This document shows positions 9,838-18,747 of a DNA stretch of 64,000 nucleotides, piece by piece. The stretch is from Thraustochytrium sp. TN22. Taxonomy: Eukaryota > Sar > Bigyra > Thraustochytrida > Thraustochytriidae. The stretch covers positions 1 to 64,000 of the forward strand of contig JABLUY010000038.1 in the NCBI GenBank assembly GCA_013306675.1, in the 5' to 3' direction. The translations under genes and the position numbers were made by a program. The first letter of the stretch is position 1; the number at the start of each line of letters is the position of its first letter. Below the pieces are notes generated by a model, which ran no database searches, was not told the DNA's origin, and worked only from the letters and a program-made list of their open reading frames with translations.

Positions 9838-9972
9838 CTGACCTGCCTAACTGGCTGACCGGGTGCTGACCATCTGATTGATGACTGATCTAACTGGCTC
9901 ACTGACTGGGTGCTGACCATCTGATGGATGACTGACATGACTGGCTCATACTGACCGGGTGCTGACCATCTC
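9838..9972. repeat. ~50-bp tandem repeat, about 2.5-3 copies
   Basis: A unit containing GGGTGCTGACCATCTGAT, then GATGACTGA and ACTGGCTCA, recurs between the convergent dynamin and RNA-repair genes. Copies are imperfect. Confidence 0.8.
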
Positions 9973-10044
9973 GCTCGACCCCACGGCGCGCACCGTGCCG
10001 CGCCTTTGTCGGCGGCGAACTTTGCGCGCGCGTACGCACTAAAC

Positions 10045-13000
10045 CTACGCGGAAAGGAGTGCCTGGATCACACGAGCAGAGTCGGCCGCGACATCGCGCA
10101 CTGTCAGGATGCGCGCCGCGCGCTCGCTCGCCGCATCTGTCGGCGCCTCCAGCCTGCGCAAGAAGGAGTCAACGATGCGCCGCGCCGAGGCTGCATTCTG
10201 CGTCGTGATCGTCGGGTGCCCATCGCGGCGCAGAATACGGTCCACCAGCACGTCCGTACAAGGCGGCTCAAAGTACACGACGGCCACCTGCTTTGGGCTG
10301 GCCATGGCCAGGTCGATCCAATACCGGCGGTCGGCGCGCTCCACGTTGCAGCGGTCCAGCACAACCGTCGTGCGCTTGGCGCGCCGCCCGATGAGGTCCT
10401 CACAGGCGCGACGCGAGCCGAGATCGTCCTGCGAGACACGCTCGCACTCGGCAAGGCGCTCCAACTCCGCGGCCAGCGTCGACTTGCCGCTGGCAGGCGG
10501 GCCCACGAGCACCACGAGACGATACTTGCAGCGGCGTCGACGGGCCGGGGCCACCTCGCCGCCGCCCGCAGCCGCATCAGCTCCGGTGCCGTCTGGCAGA
10601 GCCGCTGCCGAGCCCATCGCCGCCTTGGCCTTGGCCTTGGCGTTTTCCAGCACCCTGCGCAGGTCCGCAGCCGCCTGGCGGGCATTCTCAAAGAGGATGA
10701 AGGTGCCCCCGGCGGCTTCCCACGGCCTGCGTGCGCGCTCCCGGTCGTCAATGAGCACGCGGCCAAGCCCGCTGTACAGGTGCTTGTCGCGACTCGCGCA
10801 GAACACCTTGGCTACGTTCGGCCCGAGGCGCCGTGCGCACCACGCCGCCTTCTGGCGCTCGGCCCAGCGCGACGTGGACATGGGCACGCCCGAGAGGATG
10901 GTGGGCTGCAGCGGCGCCAGGTCCTGCTCCCAGAGCGCCTGCGCGCCTGGCATCCACTCCAGCGTGCCGAAAAAGTCGCGGTCGCCCTGCACGGCCCGCC
11001 ACATGGCCGCCACCGCCATGCTACGCGGCGGCTGCCCGCAGATGCGCATCACGCCGGCGTCAAAGTCCGCCAGCACACCGTCTAGGTCCACGAAGACCTG
11101 GACGGGCTGGTCAGACACTGGCGCGCGCACCGGCCAGCTCGCGCCGTATTGGATGCTCGCCTTGGCGCACGTACGCTTCCAGTCCGCGCCCGTCTGGACG
11201 TGACCCTCGCGCACGTACTTGGCGATGCTGCGCTCAAAGCTCCGCGCGTCCGCCGCAAACGCCTGCGCAACGCGCACCACGAAGCCCTCGCCGGTCACGT
11301 CGCTCGCAACGCGACTCGGCAGCGCCGCCTCCGCCTCCAAGAGCACGCGCAGCTGCTCCTCGTTCGCTAGGAGGCCGTCAAAGACCACAGGCACCGTGCG
11401 TAGGCCCACCCGGTCCGCCAGCATCGCCACCTCGTCCCACACCAGCCACTCGCCGTCCATGCGCACGGCAAACAGGTAGAACGGGACAGTCAGCCTGTCG
11501 TACGCGATGCTGTGCACAGCCGTCATGCACTCGCCGTACAGCTCCGCATCCCGATACCTGCCCTCCTCGAAGACATCGGGAAACTGCGCGCGCAGCGAGC
11601 GGTAGAGCTCCTTCACTGGGCCAAACGACCAGTGCGTCGCCTCCCGCCCGTGCGTACGCGCGTAGACCAGCCCGTTTGGCGCAAGGCAGCAGTTTCCGCC
11701 GTCCAGCTTTTCCGTCACCACGACGCGCTTGCCGAAAAACGCCTCGCTCGACTGCAGCGTCACGTCGTCCGCGTGCACGCTCGGGCTGCACGGGAGGTGC
11801 GGCGTGCTTGGGTACTTTTTCACCACCGCCTCCGCGTCCACGGCGGCGGCGGCTGCCACGACTACGATGCCATTGCGCACCAGCGACGACCGCGTCCAGT
11901 GCACGTCGATGGCCTGTGAGAACTCGGCGCGCACGATCTTTGCTCGCTGCACGAGCAACGACGAGCGCTTTTCCGTCTGCGCAACCCACGCCTCGCTGCT
12001 TCGCACGACCAGACCCTCGACGGGGCCGTCGTAGAAGGCGGACTGCGTCTCGGCGAGAAGCACCTGGAGGTCCTCGACGAAGCGCGCTTCGCTCGCGAAG
12101 CCGGCGTGCGCGATGCGGCGCGGAGGCGTAAGCCCGGCGCGGCTCAGGACCTCGTCGCGCGCCTCCGCAGACAGAAATTGGCCCGCCAAGCGATCGTACA
12201 CATCAAAGGCCATGTAGAGGTCCGGCAGCCGCGAGTATGGGATGCTGTGCCGCGCGTACATCCACTCGCCGTAGACCGCATAGCGCTGCCCGAGCACGTC
12301 ACAGAGCTGAACGCGGCGCGTCTCCAGCCACAGATCCAAACCGCCCCACTGCGGCGCTGTCTCTGAGCACACCGTGTGGCCCCGGTTCGTACAGACCACC
12401 TGCCAGCTCTCATTGAAGTGCAGGCCGAGATTCGCGCCGTCCAGCTTCTCTTCGATCACTACGGACCGCTCCGCGTTCGCCACGAAAAGACTCCGATCTG
12501 CGACCGGGAGCAGGAGGTCGTCCCGCGTCGCGCTTCCGAGGTCTACCACGTGCCTCGTCCGTGGAAACTTGGCCGGTGGCGCCGCAGGGAGTCCCAGTGC
12601 CGCCGCACGCCGCAAGAGCGTCTCCCACATCGCGCGGCGGCGCGGCCACGCCGCCTCCAGGCCGTCCTCGTACGAGCGCAGAGCTGCCGGCTTTTCGCCC
12701 AGCGCCCGCATGGCGTCGCCAAGCACGAGCGCGGCGCGTGGGTTCTTGGCGTCCAATTCCAGCGCGGCCTGCGCGTCCGCAGCGGCCTCCGCGAAGCGCA
12801 TCTCGCGACCCAGGTGTAACGCGCGACCTACAAGCGCACGAGCCTGCAGTCCGCCTAGCGCCGCACTGCGCCGCGCTGTCTCGGCCACGGCGAAGTTGCA
12901 CACGTCCAGGCTCTCTTCAGCGTGATCGCGCAGCAAAATTTCCATTTCCTCGCGGGAAATCTCCATGGTCGGCGCGCTCAGCGTCATCAGCGTTGACACG

Positions 13001-13425
13001 CCCTTGCCCTTGCGATCATGAATGTCCCGGTCCGAGAACCCGAGTGTGATGTGCAGGTCGCGCGTTGCGAGCTTGAGCTGCTCGCGACGCGCACGTTGCG
13101 CAGTCGGCCAGCTGATTACCACATACCAGGCCTCGGCCTGACCGTCCACGATATGGCCCACGCCAAGGCTTGCGAAGAAGCTGCCACGCAGCGCCGAGCG
13201 TAGATTATCGACCACCTGGGCCGCCGACCGCCGCAGACCCTTGACTTCTTGCGGCGTCAGCAGCGTCACATGCCTGCGGTCGTCCTCGTCGCGCACTCGC
13301 CGCCGCTGCCGTGCACTTTCCGGTACGGCTGCTTCCCATCGCGAGGCCGCCTCCTCCACGCCGGGCCCCACGGCCGCCACGGTGCCGCGCCACAGCACGA
13401 TGTCCACGCCGCCCTGTTGCGGCAT
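10045..13425 (-). CDS. Multifunctional RNA-repair protein: 2H phosphoesterase, TPR, two ligase modules, HAD phosphatase, P-loop kinase
   Basis: A single 1126-residue protein carrying most steps of RNA end-healing and sealing. The frame opens at a TTG (13443); the first ATG is 13425 and residues are numbered from it. Region 1: paired HVT (52-54) and HIT (125-127), the two-histidine phosphoesterase signature. Region 2: helical TPR-like repeats about 190-260. Region 3: nucleotidyltransferase ligase core, KLDG at 327-330 (adenylated lysine), YGEW at 385-388, EGLVVR at 470-475, AKIVR at 495-499. Region 4: a second core, KLDG 573-576, YGEC 630-633, EGFVVR 713-718, AKYVR 735-739. Region 5: HAD-type phosphatase of the 5'(3')-nucleotidase kind, DLDGV 780-784 and DD at 893-894. 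Region 6: polynucleotide-kinase-like P-loop GPPASGKST 975-983, with DRCN at 1024-1027. Trl1-type tRNA ligases combine one ligase, a kinase and a cyclic phosphodiesterase. This protein resembles them in content but has a different order, a duplicated ligase and an added phosphatase. Domain calls come from motifs; substrates are inferred. Confidence 0.85.
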   Translation of the reverse strand: MPQQGGVDIVLWRGTVAAVGPGVEEAASRWEAAVPESARQRRRVRDEDDRRHVTLLTPQEVKGLRRSAAQVVDNLRSALRGSFFASLGVGHIVDGQAEAWYVVISWPTAQRARREQLKLATRDLHITLGFSDRDIHDRKGKGVSTLMTLSAPTMEISREEMEILLRDHAEESLDVCNFAVAETARRSAALGGLQARALVGRALHLGREMRFAEAAADAQAALELDAKNPRAALVLGDAMRALGEKPAALRSYEDGLEAAWPRRRAMWETLLRRAAALGLPAAPPAKFPRTRHVVDLGSATRDDLLLPVADRSLFVANAERSVVIEEKLDGANLGLHFNESWQVVCTNRGHTVCSETAPQWGGLDLWLETRRVQLCDVLGQRYAVYGEWMYARHSIPYSRLPDLYMAFDVYDRLAGQFLSAEARDEVLSRAGLTPPRRIAHAGFASEARFVEDLQVLLAETQSAFYDGPVEGLVVRSSEAWVAQTEKRSSLLVQRAKIVRAEFSQAIDVHWTRSSLVRNGIVVVAAAAAVDAEAVVKKYPSTPHLPCSPSVHADDVTLQSSEAFFGKRVVVTEKLDGGNCCLAPNGLVYARTHGREATHWSFGPVKELYRSLRAQFPDVFEEGRYRDAELYGECMTAVHSIAYDRLTVPFYLFAVRMDGEWLVWDEVAMLADRVGLRTVPVVFDGLLANEEQLRVLLEAEAALPSRVASDVTGEGFVVRVAQAFAADARSFERSIAKYVREGHVQTGADWKRTCAKASIQYGASWPVRAPVSDQPVQVFVDLDGVLADFDAGVMRICGQPPRSMAVAAMWRAVQGDRDFFGTLEWMPGAQALWEQDLAPLQPTILSGVPMSTSRWAERQKAAWCARRLGPNVAKVFCASRDKHLYSGLGRVLIDDRERARRPWEAAGGTFILFENARQAAADLRRVLENAKAKAKAAMGSAAALPDGTGADAAAGGGEVAPARRRRCKYRLVVLVGPPASGKSTLAAELERLAECERVSQDDLGSRRACEDLIGRRAKRTTVVLDRCNVERADRRYWIDLAMASPKQVAVVYFEPPCTDVLVDRILRRDGHPTITTQNAASARRIVDSFLRRLEAPTDAASERAARILTVRDVAADSARVIQALLSA

Positions 13426-13929
13426 TTGCTCACTCTCAGCCAACTGGTCTTCGCGTTGCCTAGTTCGAGTCCGAGTCTGCCAGCCGTGCGCCTTTTGCGA
13501 TTCTGACGGCAGCCTGCTTGGTCTCTGCCGCGCTCTCGAGTTGCACGTCTGTAGCGCCGCCTGCGTCGCGCGTCTGCGGCGCCTCAGGCGCGCCTGGCCG
13601 CTGCGCGCGTTGCTCGAATCCGCCGCGTGCGCAGCCGCACGATCTTGTGCTGTTGGACGCTGTTGGACTGTGTCGCTCTCGTTCCGTGCACGTGCTGCGT
13701 TGCAGTGCGTTCGTGCTGGGACGTCCTCGCGCCCCCTCTTGTGTGGGTGCGCAAAGTCATATGGGCGTCATCATCATCACGGACGCGTCACGACTTGGAG
13801 AGATGTAAAGTTTTAAAAATGCTCAGCAGGAATGGCACGAGTTTGTGGGTCGTGAGAAGCTGACGCTGCTCGTCGAAGTCGTTGGAAACACGGGCGCTGC
13901 ACGTGGAGGCGACTGGAAACCCCAATTTC
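13426..13929. other. Spacer between two minus-strand genes
   Basis: About 500 nt with no recognisable gene. It must contain the 5' UTR/promoter of the RNA-repair gene and the 3' UTR of the gene upstream of it. The part near 13760-13930 is less GC-rich than the genes on either side. Confidence 0.5.
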
Positions 13930-15969
13930 TTACCGCTCGGATTCTTCCCGCTCGCAGGGACTGCACGGGCCGAACAGGTGAGCAACAACTAAATTCTCAG
14001 CGCCGTGCAAATCGGCATCGTACGGGTCAAGCAATGCCGAGAGATCCACCGGAGGCGGCGGGACTACAAGCTTAGGACCCGATGGAGGATCCGCAGACAC
14101 CGGAGTGGAGGTGCCAGGCGGTTTCTTATCGGCCAAATTGCGACGATGGCGGCGGCGGGCCGCGGCCTCGTCCATGCGAGCGAGGAACTCGGGGTCGGCG
14201 CGCGAGGGCCGACGACGGCGCACGCTGGGTGATTTTTGCGCGTCTTCAGGCTCGGACTCTTGTTTTCCGCCGGTGTTGCGCGCCATGAAGCCGTCCTTAA
14301 CACGATCCCAGCGAACAGCATGACAATAGGGCACTCTGCATTCGGTGCAGCGCTTCTGACGTTTGCGAACCTGGTCAAAGGTCTGTTCGCGCCCGCACTG
14401 CGGACACGCCTTCTTGCGAAGGCTCGCCGCGTAGTCAAGGCGTGCCTGCTGCTCTTCGGCCGCGAGGCGCTTCTGCTCCGCGCGCTGGTCCATGCGCCGC
14501 AGAAAGGCAAGGTCGTCGTTCGCCGTAGCGGGTTGCGGTCTGCGCCGTCGGCTCGGGTCGGCCTTGGTGGCCGCCTTGGGCGTGCCGCTTGGTCTCTTTC
14601 GCGTGGGCGATTTGGGCGTGATGGGCCTAGCCGGCCGATGCCTGGACGCTGCTGGCGGCTTGGGCACGCGCTCCTGCTCAAAGCGATCGGTGCGGTAGAG
14701 CTCTTGCATTCCAGCGGCATGCGCCGCAGCTTGCTTTGCCTTTTTTGTGCGCGGAGTCTCCTCTGCATCGTTCGCACGGGGAGCCTTCTTCTCTGCTTCT
14801 TTGGTGCGCCCCGCCGCCTGCTGCTCTTGCCGTTGTTGTTGTTGTTGTTGTTGTTGCTGCTGCTGCTGCTGCTGAAGCTTGCTCTTCCTGCGAAGGTCCA
14901 GATTATCGTGCGTGTCAACCGTTTTAAGCGCGGGCATCATCAAGCCGCCGTGCTGGAGGTTGTGAGCCGCATGAGACTTATGGCCAGACACATAAGCGGC
15001 ATCCTCCAGGTCATCGTCGTAGGCTGCTTCCGAGCTGTTGTCTGTGTGCTGCGAGGCCTGGTCCGAGGCTGCATGAGTCGCGCGCATTGGGATGTCGCCC
15101 TCCTCCGGCGCCATGCCAGAGTCATCATCTTCGCCGGCTTCGCTCGACTTGTCTGTCTCGTAGACCGCCTCTGGCACTTGATCATCGTCGTCGTCGCCGC
15201 CGGCCTCGCTGGAGTTGTCTGTAAGTTCTGCGGCAGGGGACGCGTCCGCGCGGCCGGAGCCCAGCCCCATGCCCGCGTCATCATCATCCTCCGCCTCGCT
15301 GGAGTTGTCTGTCTCGTATACGTGAGCGTCGCCGTCGTCGTCCTCGTCAGCCTGGCTAGAGTTGTCTGTGAGCTGTGCGTCCTCGGCGGCAGACTGTGAG
15401 GGTGGGATGGCTTTGGCCAGCTTGGTGGGCTTGGCGGAGCCCAGACGCGGCGGCGCGAAGTCAGCAGACGCGGACGCGGACGCGGACGAGGACGAGCTAG
15501 AGGACGACGACGACGACGAGGAGGAGGAGGAGCTACGTGCCGATGCTTGCACAGCGCCAGCCTCGCGCTCCTTGCTAATGTGCGCACGGCCTTGGGGATC
15601 ATAGAGTACGCTGCAGGTGAGGCCGCACATTGTATTGTGCATGCTGTCGACAAAGATAGCGGTCTGAGGTGGTGTCCAGCGGCCCTTGCTGGCCAGCGCG
15701 GGCAGTAAGTCGAGGTCTGCGCTGCCGAAGGTCCCATCGTCCCGCTGCACGTTCAACATAAGGAGAAGCGCCTCGCTGAGCGGGTGCGCCCGCGCGTCAT
15801 ATGGGATGGCGATCTCCAGCATTCCATCAGTGCGCAGCCTCTCGAGCGCGTACTCCCGCAGGTCGTCGTCCTCGTCAGTGTCCTGCGCCGGCGCAATGTC
15901 CGCCGACAGCACGTCGTTCTCCTCGGGCTGCGAGGCCGCGTTCACGACGCCAAGCCGCACGCTGAACAT
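13930..15969 (-). CDS. Unknown acidic protein with TDNSSEA repeats, poly-Q and a zinc ribbon
   Basis: I do not recognise the family. The ATG at 15969 (MFSVRLGVVN) gives 679 residues; the open frame begins at a GTG. The N-terminal ~140 residues look globular and end with a Cys-containing segment. The middle is disordered: a poly-Ser run, then five copies of T-D-(N/K)-S-S-(E/Q)-A each followed by an Asp/Glu cluster. A run of 13 glutamines follows, encoded by mixed CAA and CAG. The C-terminal third is Lys/Arg/Pro-rich and holds a four-cysteine ribbon, CPQCGR then CTECRVPYC, about 20 residues apart. The mix of acidic repeats, basic tracts and a zinc ribbon suggests a nuclear, perhaps transcription-related, scaffold, but that is inference. 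It is divergent from the gene at 16428 across 458 nt. Confidence 0.65.
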   Translation of the reverse strand: MFSVRLGVVNAASQPEENDVLSADIAPAQDTDEDDDLREYALERLRTDGMLEIAIPYDARAHPLSEALLLMLNVQRDDGTFGSADLDLLPALASKGRWTPPQTAIFVDSMHNTMCGLTCSVLYDPQGRAHISKEREAGAVQASARSSSSSSSSSSSSSSSSSASASASADFAPPRLGSAKPTKLAKAIPPSQSAAEDAQLTDNSSQADEDDDGDAHVYETDNSSEAEDDDDAGMGLGSGRADASPAAELTDNSSEAGGDDDDDQVPEAVYETDKSSEAGEDDDSGMAPEEGDIPMRATHAASDQASQHTDNSSEAAYDDDLEDAAYVSGHKSHAAHNLQHGGLMMPALKTVDTHDNLDLRRKSKLQQQQQQQQQQQQQQRQEQQAAGRTKEAEKKAPRANDAEETPRTKKAKQAAAHAAGMQELYRTDRFEQERVPKPPAASRHRPARPITPKSPTRKRPSGTPKAATKADPSRRRRPQPATANDDLAFLRRMDQRAEQKRLAAEEQQARLDYAASLRKKACPQCGREQTFDQVRKRQKRCTECRVPYCHAVRWDRVKDGFMARNTGGKQESEPEDAQKSPSVRRRRPSRADPEFLARMDEAAARRRHRRNLADKKPPGTSTPVSADPPSGPKLVVPPPPVDLSALLDPYDADLHGAENLVVAHLFGPCSPCEREESER

Positions 15970-16427
15970 GGCGACCAACTGCACGCGCGCGCGTTCGTCG
16001 TGCGTGGCGTGGCGTGGCGCCCCTCACGGGTCGCCTCGGCGCCTCACCTCGATTTTGGCTGACTCTGACGCCGACGGCAAGCTCGACGTGAGCCTGCTCT
16101 GCAGTGGGTTGGTGTCCAAGGCTCGTCAACGGCCAGACGGGGCCTCCTGCACGATCGCAGGAATTGCATTGCATTTCCTGCACCCCGTGCCAAGGCTCCG
16201 AGGCATGCCAAGCTCTCGCCTCGCCTCGCTCGCCGCGCGCGGGGGCGGTGCGGCCGTGGCGAAGCTCGCCGGGCGCCGCCGCGCCGCAGAGGTGGACCTC
16301 GGTGAGATGGAGATGGAGGGAGGTGCAGCCTGACGCACGGCCGCCACGGCGCTCGGCAAGGGCATCTTGGGTGGCGGGCCGCGCGCAGACCAGACCCGGA
16401 CGACTCCGCGCTCGCGGCCGCGGCGAG
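15970..16427. promoter_or_regulatory. Divergent promoter region, 458 nt
   Basis: Separates two head-to-head genes. No repeat or motif stands out. An open plus-strand frame runs through it into the downstream gene from 16104, but its composition is Arg/Pro-rich and unlike a conserved N-terminus, so I treat it as 5' UTR. Confidence 0.45.
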
Positions 16428-17372
16428 ATGGCGGCCGAGGGCGCGCGGGAGGTGGGGGCGCTGGCGCGCGAGGCCGTGCGTGCCGCGCTGGCCGAGGCGC
16501 GCAAGCGAGGCGACGCCTGCGGGACGGAGCGCGACGATGACGAGTGGCTGGACGCGCTGCGGCGCGCGTGCGAGCTGGAGCGCGCGGACCGCGCGCTGCG
16601 GCAGCGCGTGGAGGAGGACCTCTTCGGCGGCACCATCTTCGAGGCCGGCCTGCGGCCCTGGGCGCTCGAGAAGCTCTTTGTGCGCAAGCGCGAGGTGACG
16701 GCCTGCGCCGGCGCGCAGTACCATGAGCTCGAGGTCGGCGGCTTTGGCGCGCACCACGCCACGGTGCGCGCGGTGTACCGGCAGGACGACGCGGCGCGCG
16801 AGGCGAGCTTCCGGCTGGCGGCCTTCTCGGACGTGGACCCGGTGCAGGAGCTCATCGTGCTGACGGCGGCGTGGACCTGCGAGACGCACGGCTTCGAAGA
16901 GGCAGACTTTGAGTCGCCCGAACAGATGTACTGCGCGACGTGCGACGGCCCGCGCTCGCCGAGTCTGCTGCAGTTGGGCCACCCGGGCTTGGTCACGGGC
17001 TGGCTGCGGTCGGCCGGCGCGCACTTTGATGACGAGGAGGCTGACGTGCTCACCTTCCTCTTTCTCTTTACGCTCTTGGACGCGGAGATGATCGCCAGTA
17101 AGCTGGCTAACTTTCTCTTTGCGCCGACGCCGGAGCTTGAGGCCGAGTATGATGCCAGTGGCGACGCGCAGGACAAGGCGCAAGAAGACGACGAAGAGGA
17201 GCAGGATGGCGTCGACGACGAGGTTGAGGAGGGGGAGGAGGCGGAAGAGGAGGATGAAAAGGAAGAGGAGGAGGAGGGTGAAAAGGAAGATGGAGAGGAG
17301 GAGGAGGAGGAGGAGGATGACCAAGAGAATGAGGTTGCATCCGCGCCTGCCTCGAAGCGGCGGCGTACGTAG
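16428..17372 (+). CDS. Unknown protein with long acidic C-terminus ending in a basic KRRRT
   Basis: A 314-residue protein starting MAAEGAREVGALAREA at 16428; I do not recognise the family. Residues about 1-225 look folded: an Ala/Arg/Glu-rich helical N-terminus, then a conserved-looking core with LFGGTIFEAG, WTCETHGFEE and a Cys pair in YCATCDG. A hydrophobic helix (LTFLFLFTLLDAEM) follows that could be amphipathic rather than membrane spanning. The last ~90 residues are almost entirely Glu and Asp, ending SKRRRT, a plausible nuclear localisation signal. Acidic-tail proteins of this shape are often histone chaperones or nucleolar factors, but nothing specific supports that here. Its 3' end is duplicated downstream (see the 17430-17670 entry). 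Confidence 0.6.
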   Translation: MAAEGAREVGALAREAVRAALAEARKRGDACGTERDDDEWLDALRRACELERADRALRQRVEEDLFGGTIFEAGLRPWALEKLFVRKREVTACAGAQYHELEVGGFGAHHATVRAVYRQDDAAREASFRLAAFSDVDPVQELIVLTAAWTCETHGFEEADFESPEQMYCATCDGPRSPSLLQLGHPGLVTGWLRSAGAHFDDEEADVLTFLFLFTLLDAEMIASKLANFLFAPTPELEAEYDASGDAQDKAQEDDEEEQDGVDDEVEEGEEAEEEDEKEEEEEGEKEDGEEEEEEEDDQENEVASAPASKRRRT

Positions 17373-17429
17373 TGCGCCAGTCGTGCAGCGCGCCATCCGC
17401 GTATGGGAAGCTCTTTAATGTATAGCACT

Positions 17430-17670
17430 TTTCCTCTCCTTGAGGGCATCGACAAAGGGCATCGATAAAGGATCTCTTGATCTGCTGGTGACGTGCCTGT
17501 GCAGCTTTGAGCTCTTCTTGACCTTGTTGAAGGATGGGAAGGAGGATGAGGACAAAGGATGAAGCCGTCCCCGGGCCTGCCTCAAAGCGGCGGCAAAGCA
17601 GCGGCAAAAGTACCCCATTTCCCCCTTCCCGCCTCCTTTTCGTCGCGCCGCGCCGCCAGTCGTACAGCGC
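17430..17670. pseudogene. Decayed tandem duplication of the tail-to-tail junction between the acidic-protein gene and TAF13
   Basis: This spacer contains a diverged second copy of both flanking gene ends. On the minus strand, 17460-17530 repeats the TAF13 C-terminal coding end: GAGCTCTTCTTGACCTTGTTG occurs at about 17509-17529 and again inside TAF13 at about 17811-17831, each with CTCTTGATCT nearby. On the plus strand, 17530-17670 repeats the end of the acidic gene: GCCTGCCTC(A/G)AAGCGGCGGC, then GCCAGTCGT(A/G)CAGCGCG. The order is gene end, copied TAF13 end, copied gene end, TAF13 end, as expected from one ~300-nt tandem duplication of the junction. The copies are fragments with many differences and no intact reading frame. 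Confidence 0.75.
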
Positions 17671-17713
17671 GTAACGTGTGGTACGAACGATGTCTGTTAT
17701 GGTACACATAAGA

Positions 17714-18157
17714 TCACTTCTTCTTGAGGCCTTCGAGCATGGAACTCTTGATCTGGATGCTGGCAAGCTGCTGGTCCATGGTGGCGGCCACGGTGGTGCT
17801 AAGCGGCTGCGAGCTCTTCTTGACCTTGTTGGAGCCCTTGATCTTCTTCTTGGCGGCCTTGTCGGCAGCAGCCTTGCGCTTCTTGGCGGCCCGCGCGGCG
17901 GCCGCCTTGTCCTCGCGCTTGAGCTTCATGTCGCGCTCATTGATCACCTCCTGGTGCATCTTGATGAGCTGGCGCACGCGCTCGGCCTTGCGCGGGTCAC
18001 GCCGGATCGCGAACTCGAGGCCCTTGGTGTTGAGGTTGGCGCCGAAGGTGTTGGCCAGCGCCTCGCGCGTCATGCCCTCCATGTACTCCACCACGATGGC
18101 GTTCATCAGGTCCAGCGTCTCCGTCAGCTGCTGCCGCTTGTCGCCAAACCCGTACAT
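17714..18157 (-). CDS. TAF13: TFIID subunit TAF13 homologue
   Basis: A 147-residue histone-fold protein. TAF13 pairs with TAF11 within TFIID and contacts TBP during RNA polymerase II initiation. The ATG at 18157 gives MYGFGDKRQ, which matches the conserved TAF13 opening MYGFGD; the open frame upstream starts at GTG. The histone fold spans about residues 8-70, including TETLDLMNAIVVEYM and the diagnostic FAIRRDPRKAERV. The C-terminal half is Lys/Ala-rich and ends MLEGLKKK. Yeast and animal TAF13 are of similar size. A truncated, decayed copy of its 3' end lies 3' of it, and the S-adenosylmethionine synthetase gene is head-to-head 1.15 kb away. Confidence 0.9.
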   Translation of the reverse strand: MYGFGDKRQQLTETLDLMNAIVVEYMEGMTREALANTFGANLNTKGLEFAIRRDPRKAERVRQLIKMHQEVINERDMKLKREDKAAAARAAKKRKAAADKAAKKKIKGSNKVKKSSQPLSTTVAATMDQQLASIQIKSSMLEGLKKK

Positions 18158-18716
18158 GACGCTCGCCACTGCTCGCCGCGCGCGCAGGCCCAGGCCGCCC
18201 GTCAGTCTGCCGCCTCGCGCGCCACTTCATTTCAAACCGCCCCGGCCGCTCCCCAACCTACGCTCGCCGCGGAAGTCCTGCACGTCCGCCTCCGCGCCCG
18301 TGCGCGGCATGCTGCCCGCCGCGCCGCCGCGCCGCCGCCCGCGCGCCGCCCGCGCGCCCGCCCGCGCGCCGCCCGCCCGCGCGCGCGCTGCCGCTCTGCT
18401 CCTTCGCCTCCTCCTCCCCGCTCCAGGCGCCTCCCGGCGTTCCCGGTGTTCCCCGCTATGTTCCCGCGTTCGCGCCCTCCATGCGCCCTCCCTTCCCGCG
18501 CACCCCCTGATGGCTGGTCGTGACGTGACGTGAGGCATGTGTGATGGCGTCACTCCACGTGTTGCGCGATCAACGTGAATCACCGTGAATCAACGTGTCT
18601 CGCTGGACAACTTCCTTCAGCCGCACGTTTCGCTGGCCTGGCTGCCGCCAGTGTTCGGCGGGCGGCGCGTCGGGCCAGTGGCCAGCCCCTTCGCCGTGGC
18701 CTTCGCGATGCGGTGG

Positions 18717-18747
<31 letters not shown>

